Origin: DATFXM01 sp035315885
GTDB lineage: Bacteria > Acidobacteriota > Blastocatellia > UBA7656
Assembly (NCBI GenBank): GCA_035315885.1
Contig: DATFXM010000042.1
Location: 1-8,754, forward strand
Direction: 5' to 3'
Length of the DNA stretch: 8,754 nucleotides
Positions 1-7,100 of the stretch are shown in pieces. Numbering within the stretch: the stretch's first letter is position 1; every line of letters begins with the position of its first letter. Below the pieces are notes generated by a model. That model was not told the origin of the DNA, made no database searches, and worked only from the letters and a program-made list of their open reading frames with translations. The translations under genes and the position numbers were made by a program.

Positions 1-1095
1 CGCCAAAACTCCGTCTGGCCTGTATTTTCAACAACTTCATCAAGCTGCTCGCCGCTCGTAGCGGTGATGTAGTCCGCCGACTTCCGCGATCTCGATTACC
101 GCTCCCAAATCAGGCGGCTGCTTCGCTCTCGGCTCCGGCGCATCCTTACACAAAGATAAATGTGTTCTGGAACGGTGATAGTAAGCGATGTAACTTCTCA
201 TAATTCGACGCAGATGGTTTTCGCCGAGAACGATTACATGGTCCAGACATTCACGCCGGATTGAGCCGATCAGCCTTTCCACATAAGGAGATTGCCACGG
301 ACTATGTGGGGCTGTCATCACTTCCTCAATCCTCATTCCTGCCATTCGCCTACGGAATTCTTCGCCGTAAATCTGATCCCGATCTCTGAGTAAGAAGCGA
401 GGCGCTGTCTCCTCAGGAAACGCCTCGATGATCTGCTGCGCGGTCCAAGCGGCCGTCGGGTGCTCGGTCACATTGAAGTGAACGACGCGCCTCCGATCGT
501 GCGCTAATACAACCAACACATACAGCACACGAAAGGTCGCGGTCGGGACGGTCAGGAAATCAATCGAGACTAACTCCCGGAAATGGTTGTCGAGAAACGT
601 GCGCCAGGTTTGTGAGGGAGGCTTCCTATTCTTTGGCATCAGCCGGGAGACGGTTCTTTCCGAAATATCGATCCCGAGTTTGAGCAATTCACCGTGGATG
701 CGAGGCGCTCCCCACAGCGGGTTGGCCTGCGTCATTTGCTTGATCAGGGCTCTAATTTGGGAATTGGCACAAGGGCGGCCGCCGATCTTTCGCCGCGATA
801 GCCTGGTCCAAAAGAGTCGAAAGCCTTTGCGATGCCAGCCAATGACCGTATCCGGTTTGACGATGAGTAAAGAGGCGCGCCACTCCGACCAGAATCGAGA
901 TAACCAGATCCAGAACAGGCGGTCCTTTGTATTGATTGCCGGCCGCTTTGGGGTTCGCTTCAGGATAGCGAGTTGTTGCCGTAAGGCAAGGTTCTCAAGA
1001 GCCAAATTGCATCGCCCGCTGAGTGTTGCTTTGAACAAACAAAACAGCAAAGATAGTAATTCCCAAATACCAGTAGAGTGTCGCGCTCGGCTGCA
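1..1095 (-). mobile_element. Insertion sequence with single DDE transposase (boundaries approximate)
   Basis: The element is defined by the intact transposase gene it carries. Its promoter-proximal end lies near 1060-1095: codons from about 1062 downward match the conserved N-terminal part of this transposase family, while codons above belong to another gene read in a different frame. The other end lies at or just beyond the window start. A weak imperfect inverted repeat may mark the ends: ACTCCGTCTGG at 9-19 on the plus strand against ACTCTACTGG read on the minus strand at about 1075-1084. Neither a target duplication nor an exact end can be shown, because the left flank is missing. Confidence 0.65.
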
Positions 1096-1113
1096 AAAAG
1101 TCAACGATATCAA
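40..1113 (-). CDS. IS transposase, integrase-core (rve/DDE) family
   Basis: This is a transposase that would cut and join the ends of its own insertion sequence. An N-terminal helical DNA-binding region (about residues 37-110) contains the family hallmark LALENLALRQQLAILKR, followed by a GGRP motif at 111-114 and NPLWGAPRIHGELLKLGI at 131-148. The RNase H-like integrase core follows, with candidate catalytic residues D185 (VSIDFLTV), D244 or D246 (LLRDRDQIYG) and E279 (SPYVERLIGSIRRE). The C-terminal YYHRSRTHLSL and GGLHHRYERR end is typical and complete, so the enzyme is probably full length. It belongs to the IS3/IS481-like rve transposases common in Acidobacteriota and Verrucomicrobiota; I cannot name the IS. 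The only ATG upstream of the conserved region is at 1113, but residues 1-16 look unrelated to the family and probably come from the neighbouring gene, so the native start may be a non-ATG codon near 1065-1048. Confidence 0.85.
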   Translation of the reverse strand: MISLTFCSRARHSTGIWELLSLLFCLFKATLSGRCNLALENLALRQQLAILKRTPKRPAINTKDRLFWIWLSRFWSEWRASLLIVKPDTVIGWHRKGFRLFWTRLSRRKIGGRPCANSQIRALIKQMTQANPLWGAPRIHGELLKLGIDISERTVSRLMPKNRKPPSQTWRTFLDNHFRELVSIDFLTVPTATFRVLYVLVVLAHDRRRVVHFNVTEHPTAAWTAQQIIEAFPEETAPRFLLRDRDQIYGEEFRRRMAGMRIEEVMTAPHSPWQSPYVERLIGSIRRECLDHVIVLGENHLRRIMRSYIAYYHRSRTHLSLCKDAPEPRAKQPPDLGAVIEIAEVGGLHHRYERRAA

Positions 1114-1255
1114 TTGTTACGAGGTTTTGGCGAAGGACAGGTTCGTTTATAGTTAGCGGAAGCGGTGTCGCAAGAAGAGTAGAGTCGAAATGGGCGGCGA
1201 TTGCGATGGCCAGCAGAAACGCTGAGCGGAAAGTGATTCTTCTGATTGTGCGCAT
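995..1255 (-). CDS. Small exported or membrane protein, 3' end probably replaced by the insertion sequence
   Basis: The 86-residue reading frame begins with MRTIRRITF, followed by a hydrophobic stretch (about residues 12-21, FLLAIAIAA), as in a signal peptide or N-terminal anchor. AGGAG at 1263-1267, seven bases before the ATG, is strong support for a real gene start. The gene starts 34 bases after the M15 peptidase stop and is probably co-transcribed with it. From roughly residue 55 onward the frame runs through DNA that encodes the conserved N-terminus of the transposase in another frame. The second hydrophobic stretch (YWYLGITIFAVLFVQ) is therefore probably insertion-sequence DNA, and the protein is a truncated fusion. 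I do not recognise the remaining native part. A lysis accessory (holin- or spanin-like) is conceivable from its position next to an endolysin-like peptidase, but this is not shown. Confidence 0.5.
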   Translation of the reverse strand: MRTIRRITFRSAFLLAIAIAAHFDSTLLATPLPLTINEPVLRQNLVTIDIVDFLQPSATLYWYLGITIFAVLFVQSNTQRAMQFGS

Positions 1256-1262
1256 GATCTTT

Positions 1263-1267
1263 CTCCT
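1263..1267 (-). promoter_or_regulatory. Ribosome binding site of the truncated small gene
   Basis: AGGAG on the minus strand lies seven bases upstream of the ATG at 1255. It fixes that start and argues that the small frame overlapping the insertion sequence is a genuine gene remnant rather than a chance frame. Confidence 0.7.
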
Positions 1268-1289
1268 GTCGCTGAGGCAAAGTTACGAA

Positions 1290-1838
1290 TCAGGCCAAGT
1301 GGTCGTAACGCTCTTGCATCATCTTGTTGATTTGCTGAAGCGAAAGAACGATCAATGGGCTGCTTGCGGGGCGGAACTGCACGTGTGGAAAATCTTTCAG
1401 CTTTTTGAACAATCCGCCCGGCGTTAGGCCGAGTTCCCGAGCTTCTTCGGTGTAGACCTGATACCCGTTCAGACCGTTGACCAGTTTGGTCGTTGACCAT
1501 TCGGCTTCGTCTTCGACTACCCAGAAACAATCAATTGATTCTCCCCACTGGTGCCAGGACAGACCCGGGGGGGCATTGGTCACATGACGGCCGAATTGCT
1601 TGCCTACACTGTCCAGACAGAAGGCGAGGAATCCGGCGCCGGCGTAGCGGAATTCGGCGACCTTGCGTTTGACCTCTTCAGTCGTGCGCGATTGCCGCCA
1701 CAGCCGGGCTTGTTCGAATGGGTCACGCAGCGTGTGATACGGTCGCATCTCGATCCCGCGCGCCAGGCAGTTCTGCAAAAGCAGTTCCGCCGGCGGTAAG
1801 AATTCTGGAATCAGGTCGTTGATGTCTCGTGACGCCAT
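1290..1838 (-). CDS. M15-family zinc peptidase (endolysin-like peptidoglycan peptidase)
   Basis: This 182-residue protein is predicted to cleave peptide bonds in peptidoglycan stem peptides, as VanY-type D,D-carboxypeptidases and phage L-alanyl-D-glutamate endolysins do. The zinc signature S-x-H-x-x-G-x-x-x-D appears as SWHQWGESID at residues 94-103, giving ligands H96 and D103. DFPH at 149-152 supplies the likely catalytic acid D149 and third ligand H152. An N-terminal segment with RPYHTLRDPFEQARLWRQS (32-50) matches the usual region before the zinc site. There is no signal peptide or membrane segment, so it would stay in the cytoplasm unless released by a partner, as endolysins are. GGAGG at 1847-1851, eight bases before the ATG, supports the start. 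The small membrane or exported gene follows 34 bases downstream. A phage-derived or tail-like particle origin is possible, but no other phage genes are in the window. Confidence 0.8.
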   Translation of the reverse strand: MASRDINDLIPEFLPPAELLLQNCLARGIEMRPYHTLRDPFEQARLWRQSRTTEEVKRKVAEFRYAGAGFLAFCLDSVGKQFGRHVTNAPPGLSWHQWGESIDCFWVVEDEAEWSTTKLVNGLNGYQVYTEEARELGLTPGGLFKKLKDFPHVQFRPASSPLIVLSLQQINKMMQERYDHLA

Positions 1839-1953
1839 AGAGTGTGCCTCCGTAGTTTTTATGTGCTATGAAAAGCTGATGAAATCTGGCTGGGGCTGAC
1901 AAACTCATCAGCGATGACGGCTCCTCCGCCACGACCCGCAGCGGCAGGGATAA

Positions 1954-1981
1954 CCAGCATCCCCCCGAAGAGGGATGCTGG
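1954..1981 (-). terminator. Stable hairpin with C(UUCG)G tetraloop
   Basis: Read on the minus strand, a 12-bp stem (CCAGCATCCCTC pairing with GGGGGATGCTGG, one U-G wobble) closes on UUCG, the exceptionally stable cUUCGg loop. On the plus strand the same DNA has an inner C-A mismatch and a CGAA loop, so the minus-strand RNA is the favoured reading. It lies about 118 bases after the stop of the 2100-2435 gene and about 115 bases before the M15 peptidase start, in the same direction as both. There is no U-tract after the stem, so it could be a terminator of non-classical form, an RNA-stabilising 3' structure, or a processing site. Confidence 0.5.
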
Positions 1982-2099
1982 AGGCTGAGGCTGTGGGCTG
2001 GCTGTTTATAGCTCTATCCCTTTTGGCTGAGGACTGTTGCGCTCAGACTTGCTCGGCTGTTGCGTTCTGCTTTATTTCCTCACACTGCTCGTCGGCGCC

Positions 2100-2435
2100 C
2101 TACGGCAAGTGAATGTGCAGATCACGTCGATTCTCAAGTTCCAATTTCAATGTCGAAGAAGGCTTTTCAACAAATTCTTCTAGTCGTTCTAGTCCAAGAG
2201 CGCCAAACCAAGGCGGAATTGTGGGTGAAGTGGCAATGACAACCAGAGTGCGATTGTCGAGTTCGAAAGTCCAGACAACCGCATCTTCCACTCCGTTCTC
2301 TGTCAGATACGGGATGATCGTCTTCTTGTAATATTCGAAGAAATCTTCCTCTTTTCCCGCCTTGACGATGTAAATCAGCTCTCGAAGATCCCTTGGTGGG
2401 GTCGGGTTTTCCATTGTGCGGTTCGTATTTTCCAT
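2100..2435 (-). CDS. Small conserved-looking protein, probable dimeric alpha/beta-barrel (NIPSNAP/ABM-like) fold
   Basis: I do not recognise a named family with confidence. The 111-residue protein begins with a polar, Pro-rich tail (1-15). Then comes a beta-alpha-beta arrangement: strand RELIYIVKAG (18-27), amphipathic helix EEDFFEYYKKTIIPYLTENG (29-48), strand VEDAVVWTFEL (49-59), strand NRTLVVIATS (61-70), a Pro-Trp loop, and helix LGLERLEEFVEK (80-91). This order and the phrase VKAGKEEDFFEYYKKTIIPYL resemble small ferredoxin-like alpha+beta barrels such as NIPSNAP or antibiotic biosynthesis monooxygenase-like proteins; no catalytic residues can be assigned. The start at 2435 was chosen over an upstream ATG at 2564 because AAGGAG precedes it by five bases and the extra N-terminal 43 residues are low-quality coding sequence through the operator-like repeats. 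It is transcribed divergently from the ATPase operon. Confidence 0.65.
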   Translation of the reverse strand: MENTNRTMENPTPPRDLRELIYIVKAGKEEDFFEYYKKTIIPYLTENGVEDAVVWTFELDNRTLVVIATSPTIPPWFGALGLERLEEFVEKPSSTLKLELENRRDLHIHLP

Positions 2436-2442
2436 AATTCTT

Positions 2443-2448
2443 CTCCTT
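2443..2448 (-). promoter_or_regulatory. Ribosome binding site deciding the start at 2435
   Basis: AAAGGAGAA on the minus strand (core 2443-2448) lies seven bases from the ATG at 2435, a good Shine-Dalgarno. The in-frame ATG at 2564 has no comparable site, so the shorter protein is preferred. Confidence 0.7.
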
Positions 2449-2479
2449 TGCTTCGTCGAGATGGCACGAACTTTTTTCC

Positions 2480-2498
2480 GATGCCGTGTTGTTACGGC
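2480..2498. repeat. Inverted partial copy of the operator-like repeat
   Basis: GCCGTGTTGTTA at 2483-2494 is the reverse complement of TAACAACACGGC at 2538-2549. With its left flank, CGATGCCGTGTTGTT (2480-2493 region) also mirrors AACAATACGGCATCG (2560-2573) with one mismatch. The site itself contains a short palindrome, GCCGT then ACGGC around GTTGTT (2483-2498). It sits about 45 bases from the ATG of the minus-strand gene, where a bound regulator could block transcription. Confidence 0.5.
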
Positions 2499-2532
2499 TG
2501 AAGGCCATGACTTAGAATGCAGCAGCCATTTT

Positions 2533-2570
2533 TCAGATAACAACACGGCTTCATCAGATAACAATACGGC
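2533..2570. promoter_or_regulatory. Tandem direct repeat with 21-bp period, candidate operator
   Basis: TCAGATAACAACACGGC at 2533-2549 recurs as TCAGATAACAATACGGC at 2554-2570, 16 of 17 bases identical with a start-to-start distance of 21 bp, i.e. two helical turns. OmpR-type winged-helix proteins commonly bind tandem direct repeats on one face of DNA. The adjacent gene at 2704 encodes exactly such a domain, so it is the natural candidate ligand. The repeats lie in the divergent intergenic region, 98-171 bases from the two start codons. Confidence 0.5.
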
Positions 2571-2670
2571 ATCGAGTTCAGGACGTTGCGGTAACTTTTC
2601 CTGACGCGGTGAAGGATAGATCAGGGGTGTTTTCAGAGTCTTTAAAGCTCAGGAAAACTGGGGCTAAAGA

Positions 2671-2701
2671 CCGATAAAACTTTCATTAAATCGGTGAAAC
2701 T
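2671..2701 (+). promoter_or_regulatory. Leader of the ATPase operon with short repeat and GGTGA ribosome binding site
   Basis: GATAAAACT (2673-2681) and GGTGAAACT (2693-2701) form an imperfect repeat with a 20-bp period, and CCGAT (2671-2675) is mirrored by ATCGG (2690-2694). GGTGA (2693-2697), six bases before the ATG at 2704, matches the 3' half of the Shine-Dalgarno consensus and supports that start. The overlap of repeat and ribosome binding site would suit autoregulation, but the repeats are short and could be chance. I see no convincing -35/-10 pair. Confidence 0.3.
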
Positions 2702-2703
2702 CG

Positions 2704-4086
2704 ATGAACAAACGATCCCGTCTGATTTACGAATTCGGGCCGTACCGCTTGGACACAGCCGAATGCCGGCTCCTGCGCGACGGCCAGGAGGTCACACTGC
2801 GGCCGAAGTTATTCAACCTGCTAGTGGTGCTCGTGCGGCACAGCGGGCAAATGCTGGATAAAGACCAGTTGCTCGAAGCGGTGTGGCCGGACGCTGAGGT
2901 CGAAGAGAGCAACCTCACGGTCAGTGTGAACGCGCTCAGGAAAACCCTCGGAAATGAGGGGTACATCGAGACCGTGGCGCGGCGCGGCTACCGCTTCGCC
3001 GTGGAAGTGAATGTAGTGGTCGGGGAAACCCCGGCCCTCGCATACGAGACTCCGTCGCCTCCGCCGCCTTCCGGACCGGAGCCGCCCGGGGGCGCCCTGC
3101 CGCTCCATTCCAATCTATACATTACGCGCGCGACGGACGGCGAATTTCACGCGGCGATCGCCAGGCGCGACAGCATAGTGCTGGTCAAAGGCGCGCGGCA
3201 GGTGGGCAAGACTTCGCTCTTGGCGCGTGGCCTACAGCGAGCGCGGGAAGCGGGAGCCGCGGTCGTCCTGACCGACTTCCAGCACTTCACGGTTGACGCT
3301 TTCGCCAGCGCAGAAAAGCTGCTGCTCACGCTGGCTGAGTTAATAGCAGACAAGCTCGAACTGGACGTGGCGCCGCACCAGACGTGGAACAGCTTCATCA
3401 GTCCGAGTAGCAATTTCGAGCGCTACTTGCGGCGCGAGGTGCTGGCCAAAGTCGCTGCGCCGCTTGTCTGGGGGTTGGACGAGGTAGACCGGATCTTCAA
3501 TTACTCTTACGCGAGCGAAATCTTCGGGTTGGTTCGATCATGGCACAACCTGCGGGCGCTAGACCCTGCGGGGCCGTGGCCGCGACTGACACTCGCGCTG
3601 GCTTACGCGACCGAAGCGCACCTGTTCATTAGCGACCTCAATCAGTCGCCGTTCAATGTCGGCACGCGGCTAGTACTCGAAGACTTCACTATTGAGCAGA
3701 TCGCTGAACTCAACCGCCGTTACGGCTCGCCGCTCGATGAGCCGGAAGTTGAGCGCTATTTCAATATGGTGGGGGGCCATCCTTATCTGGCGCAACGCGG
3801 ACTTTACGAGATGACGGAACACAAGCTTGATCTGGCGGCGGTCGAGGCACAATCGGATCGCGATGAAGGGCTCTTTGGCGATCACCTGCGCCGGCTGCTG
3901 CTCTCGCTGGAACGCGACGCGGGGTTGTGCGCAGCCGTTCGCAAGGTCTTAGCAGAAGGGGGGGAACTGAAGACCTCGGACTTCTACCGCCTGCGCAGCG
4001 CTGGCGTGCTCACGGGCGATTCGGCGCAGGATGCCCGGCTTCGCTGCCAGCTTTACGCCAGTTTTTTGCGGAAGCGTCTTCCCTAA
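2704..4086 (+). CDS. OmpR-type winged-helix DNA-binding protein fused to AAA_35/STAND-like ATPase
   Basis: This 460-residue protein is predicted to be a soluble, ATP-dependent transcription regulator. Residues 8-101 form an OmpR/PhoB C-terminal winged helix (CadC-like placement at the N-terminus), with TLRPKLFNLLVVLVRHSGQ, DQLLEAVWPDAEVEESNLTV as the recognition region and the closing IETVARRGYRF. A Pro-rich linker (117-133) leads to an AAA_35-type P-loop domain: Walker A GARQVGKTS (163-171), Walker B LVWGLDEVDR (254-263), the family motif NQSPFNVG (313-320), and GGHPYL (357-362), which resembles the GxP motif of STAND NTPases. The remaining 90 residues are helical or winged. There is no transmembrane segment, unlike CadC. 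The next gene starts 51 bases later and carries a related ATPase, so the two are probably one operon and may partner. Family, domains and P-loop are directly visible; regulation of its own promoter or of the divergent gene is inferred. Confidence 0.85.
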   Translation: MNKRSRLIYEFGPYRLDTAECRLLRDGQEVTLRPKLFNLLVVLVRHSGQMLDKDQLLEAVWPDAEVEESNLTVSVNALRKTLGNEGYIETVARRGYRFAVEVNVVVGETPALAYETPSPPPPSGPEPPGGALPLHSNLYITRATDGEFHAAIARRDSIVLVKGARQVGKTSLLARGLQRAREAGAAVVLTDFQHFTVDAFASAEKLLLTLAELIADKLELDVAPHQTWNSFISPSSNFERYLRREVLAKVAAPLVWGLDEVDRIFNYSYASEIFGLVRSWHNLRALDPAGPWPRLTLALAYATEAHLFISDLNQSPFNVGTRLVLEDFTIEQIAELNRRYGSPLDEPEVERYFNMVGGHPYLAQRGLYEMTEHKLDLAAVEAQSDRDEGLFGDHLRRLLLSLERDAGLCAAVRKVLAEGGELKTSDFYRLRSAGVLTGDSAQDARLRCQLYASFLRKRLP

Positions 4087-4126
4087 ACCAACGTAACTAT
4101 CAGCAAAAGAAAACTCTTCGGACCAA

Positions 4127-4131
4127 AGGAG
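4127..4131 (+). promoter_or_regulatory. Ribosome binding site deciding the start of the WD40 ATPase gene
   Basis: AGGAG ends at 4131. The first ATG (4132) would abut it, and GTG at 4135 has only three bases of spacing. ATG at 4138 has six bases of spacing and is the likely start. The difference is only two residues. Confidence 0.65.
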
Positions 4132-4137
4132 ATGGTG

Positions 4138-7100
4138 ATGAGTACGGCTCAGACTGACTTACTCGCTAGCTTCTACGTCGTGGGCGGCACGTTGCGCCAC
4201 GACGCGCCGTCTTACATCACACGGATGGCCGATCAGGAGTTGTATGAAGGGCTGCTCCATGGTCAGTTCTGCTACGTGCTCACCGCGCGGCAGATGGGCA
4301 AGTCAAGCTTGATGATCCGCACAGCTGCGCGACTGCGAGAAGCGGGTATCGGGGCGGCCATCCTCGATCTAACCGCAGTGGGTCAAAACCTAAGCGTGGA
4401 GCAATGGTATGGCGGCCTGTTGACGCAGTTGGGGCAGCGGCTCGATCTGGAAGAGGAATTGATCGAGTTCTGGCAAACGCAGCCGCTGCTTGGCCCGCTG
4501 CAGCGCTGGCTTAAGGCGATTCGGGAGATCGTGTTGCCACGTCATCGGAGGCGACTCGTGATCTTCATTGACGAGATAGACGTGGCGCGCAGCCTGCTGT
4601 TTTCGGCGGACGAATTCTTCGCTGGAGTTCGTGAATGCTATAACCGACGCGTCGAAGACCCGGAGATGGAGAGGCTAACCTTTTGTCTGTTTGGCGTGGC
4701 GGCGCCGACAGACCTGATCCGCGATACGCGTATGACGCCATTTAACATTGGGCGGCGCGTCGAACTGCATGATTTCACCGTGGCCGAGGCGGCGCCACTC
4801 GCGCGCGGTTTACGGCGCCAAGAGCGGCGCGGCGACGCGCTGCTCAAACGCATTCTCCATTGGACTGGCGGACATCCTTACCTCACGCAGCGGCTATGCC
4901 AGGCGGTGGCTAAAGAAGAAAGCGTCAGCCACAGCGGCGACGTTGACTGGTTATGCGCAGAGCTGTTTTTTACGCACAGGGCGCAGGAGCGGGATGACAA
5001 TCTGCTCTTCGTGCGCGAGCGAATGTTACGCAGCGAGGTCGATCTGGCGAGTTTGCTAGACCTTTACCGGCGAGTCAGAAGCGGGAGGCCGGTGCGAGAC
5101 GACGAGACCAATCCGCTGGTCAGTTCGCTGCATATGTCCGGGGTCACCTGCGCAGAAGATGGACGACTCAAAGTCCGCAACCGCGTCTATGCGCAAGTGT
5201 TCAACCGGGAATGGATTGCCGCCAATATGCCGGACGCCGAATTACGGCGGCAGCGCGCCGCATACCGGCGTGGTTTATGGCGCGCCTCGCTTATTGCCGG
5301 ATTGGCGCTGGCGCTGGCGAGTGTCATTGCGTTGTTGGCGTTCAAACAACGCCAGCAAGCCGAGCAGCAGGAGGCCAATCGCTTGCTGCTTTACTACACC
5401 CGGACGCGGCTTGCGCAGGAGGCGTGGGAAAACAGCAACGTAACCCGGACTGAAGAACTGCTGCAGGCGATCCTGCAACCTGGGCAGAGGGATTTGCGCG
5501 GCTTCGAGTGGTACCTGCTCTGGCGGCTCACGCACAGAGAGGCTTTGCGAATGAATGAAAAATATATGGTGGTCGCCGTAGCCTTTTCGCCTGATGGGAA
5601 GCGTCTGGCTATCGGCGAATCACAGCGGGCCATGACGAACGGGAACAATGAATACTTGTTGAAGCTTTACGATTTGGGCGCCGAACGGGAACTCCATTCA
5701 TTCCGTGTCCCTTCCGGCCCGAATTTTAACCTCATGGCCTTTTCTCCCGACTCACAGCGCATAGTGATGAATGCCCCTGACTATACAGCGGCGCTATGGG
5801 ATCTGCATTCGGGCCGGCAGGTGACTGTCTTCAAGGGACACAGCGCGCCATTATCGGTAGTCGCCTTTTCACCCGATGGCAGGGAATTGGTCACGGCTGA
5901 TATGGCCGGTGTAGTGAAACTCTGGAACACAGAAACCGGGCAGGAGAGGTTGACGCTGAAGAAACAGTCGAGTTGGGTCCGTTGGTGTGCGTTTTCGCCC
6001 AATGGCCGCTGGTTGACAACGGCAGATGAGTCTCAGAGCGTGAAATTGTGGGATGCCAATACAGGCCGGGAATTGCCACCTGTCACGAGCAACGAAGACA
6101 CACTCACGGCAGCGGCCTTCTTTCCCGATGGCCATCGATTTCTGACCGCCGCCAAAGACGGCAGTCTGCAAATCTGGGACCTGGGCACTAGACGGAAATT
6201 GGTCGTCCTGAACGGTCACTCAGGTTATACCCAGGCAATCACCTTCTCCCCAGATGGTAAAAAACTGGCGACGGGCAATTATGACCGGACTGTCAAACTC
6301 TGGAACACTACGACTGGACAGGAGATGACAACCATCAAAGGCCATGGCTCGGCAGTCCTTTCCGTATCCTGGTCACCAGACGGGAAACGCCTGGTCACTG
6401 GGAGCGCCGATCAGAGCGTCAAGATATGGAGCGTAGCGGACCAACTGGAATCGATTCGGCCCGCCGAACGAATCATCAGATACCTGGATACGGCCTTTTC
6501 TTCTACGGCCAACGAGCTCCTCGCTGTGGGCGTTACCCTAACCAAGCAGGTGAAGCTGTGGAATCTCTCCACCGGCCAGGAGATATCTAGATTGGATGAG
6601 CCTGGAGACAACATCATCTGCGCCATCTTCTCTCCAGACCGAAAGTTGCTGGCGACTGGAGGAATGGACAATAAAGTAAAACTTTGGGATATCACGACCG
6701 GTCGGCTGATCATGGCGTTGCAAGGTCACACCTCTTATGTCATTTCAGTCGCTTTTTCACCGAACGGAAAGCAGTTGATTTCGGGCAGCAATGATAAGGC
6801 GCTGAAGCTGTGGGATGTTGACACATGGCAGGAACTGCACTCATTCAAAAGCGAAGTGGATAACTCTTACCGAGCGGTCTTTTCACCAAGTAGCCAGCGG
6901 CTGGCGACCGCCTGTCGAGACGGCAGCGTACAGTTATGGGACCTGACCACCAAAAAGGCTCTCCTTACTTTCAAAGGGCACACGGCGACAGTTAGAGCAA
7001 TCGCCTTTTCACCTGACGGCAGAATGCTGGCGACAGGCGGCGAGGACAGTTCTGTCAGATTATGGGATACCGCGACCGGGCAGGAACTGAAGAATCTGGG

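Noticed and set aside
587..1156. 189-codon plus-strand frame opposite the transposase
   Set aside because: It lies antisense to the conserved DDE transposase, has no recognisable domain and no good ribosome binding site; it is a shadow frame.
1153..1530. 125-codon minus-strand frame overlapping the M15 peptidase
   Set aside because: It is out of frame with the M15 zinc-site motifs, rich in Arg and Ser as shadow frames often are, and shows no domain.
2436..2564. N-terminal extension of the small minus-strand gene to an ATG at 2564
   Set aside because: The extension translates the operator-like repeats into low-quality sequence, and a good ribosome binding site precedes the ATG at 2435.
2535..2576. 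CRISPR-like repeat
   Set aside because: Only two 17-base units with a 4-base gap; no spacers and no cas genes. Operator sites explain it better.
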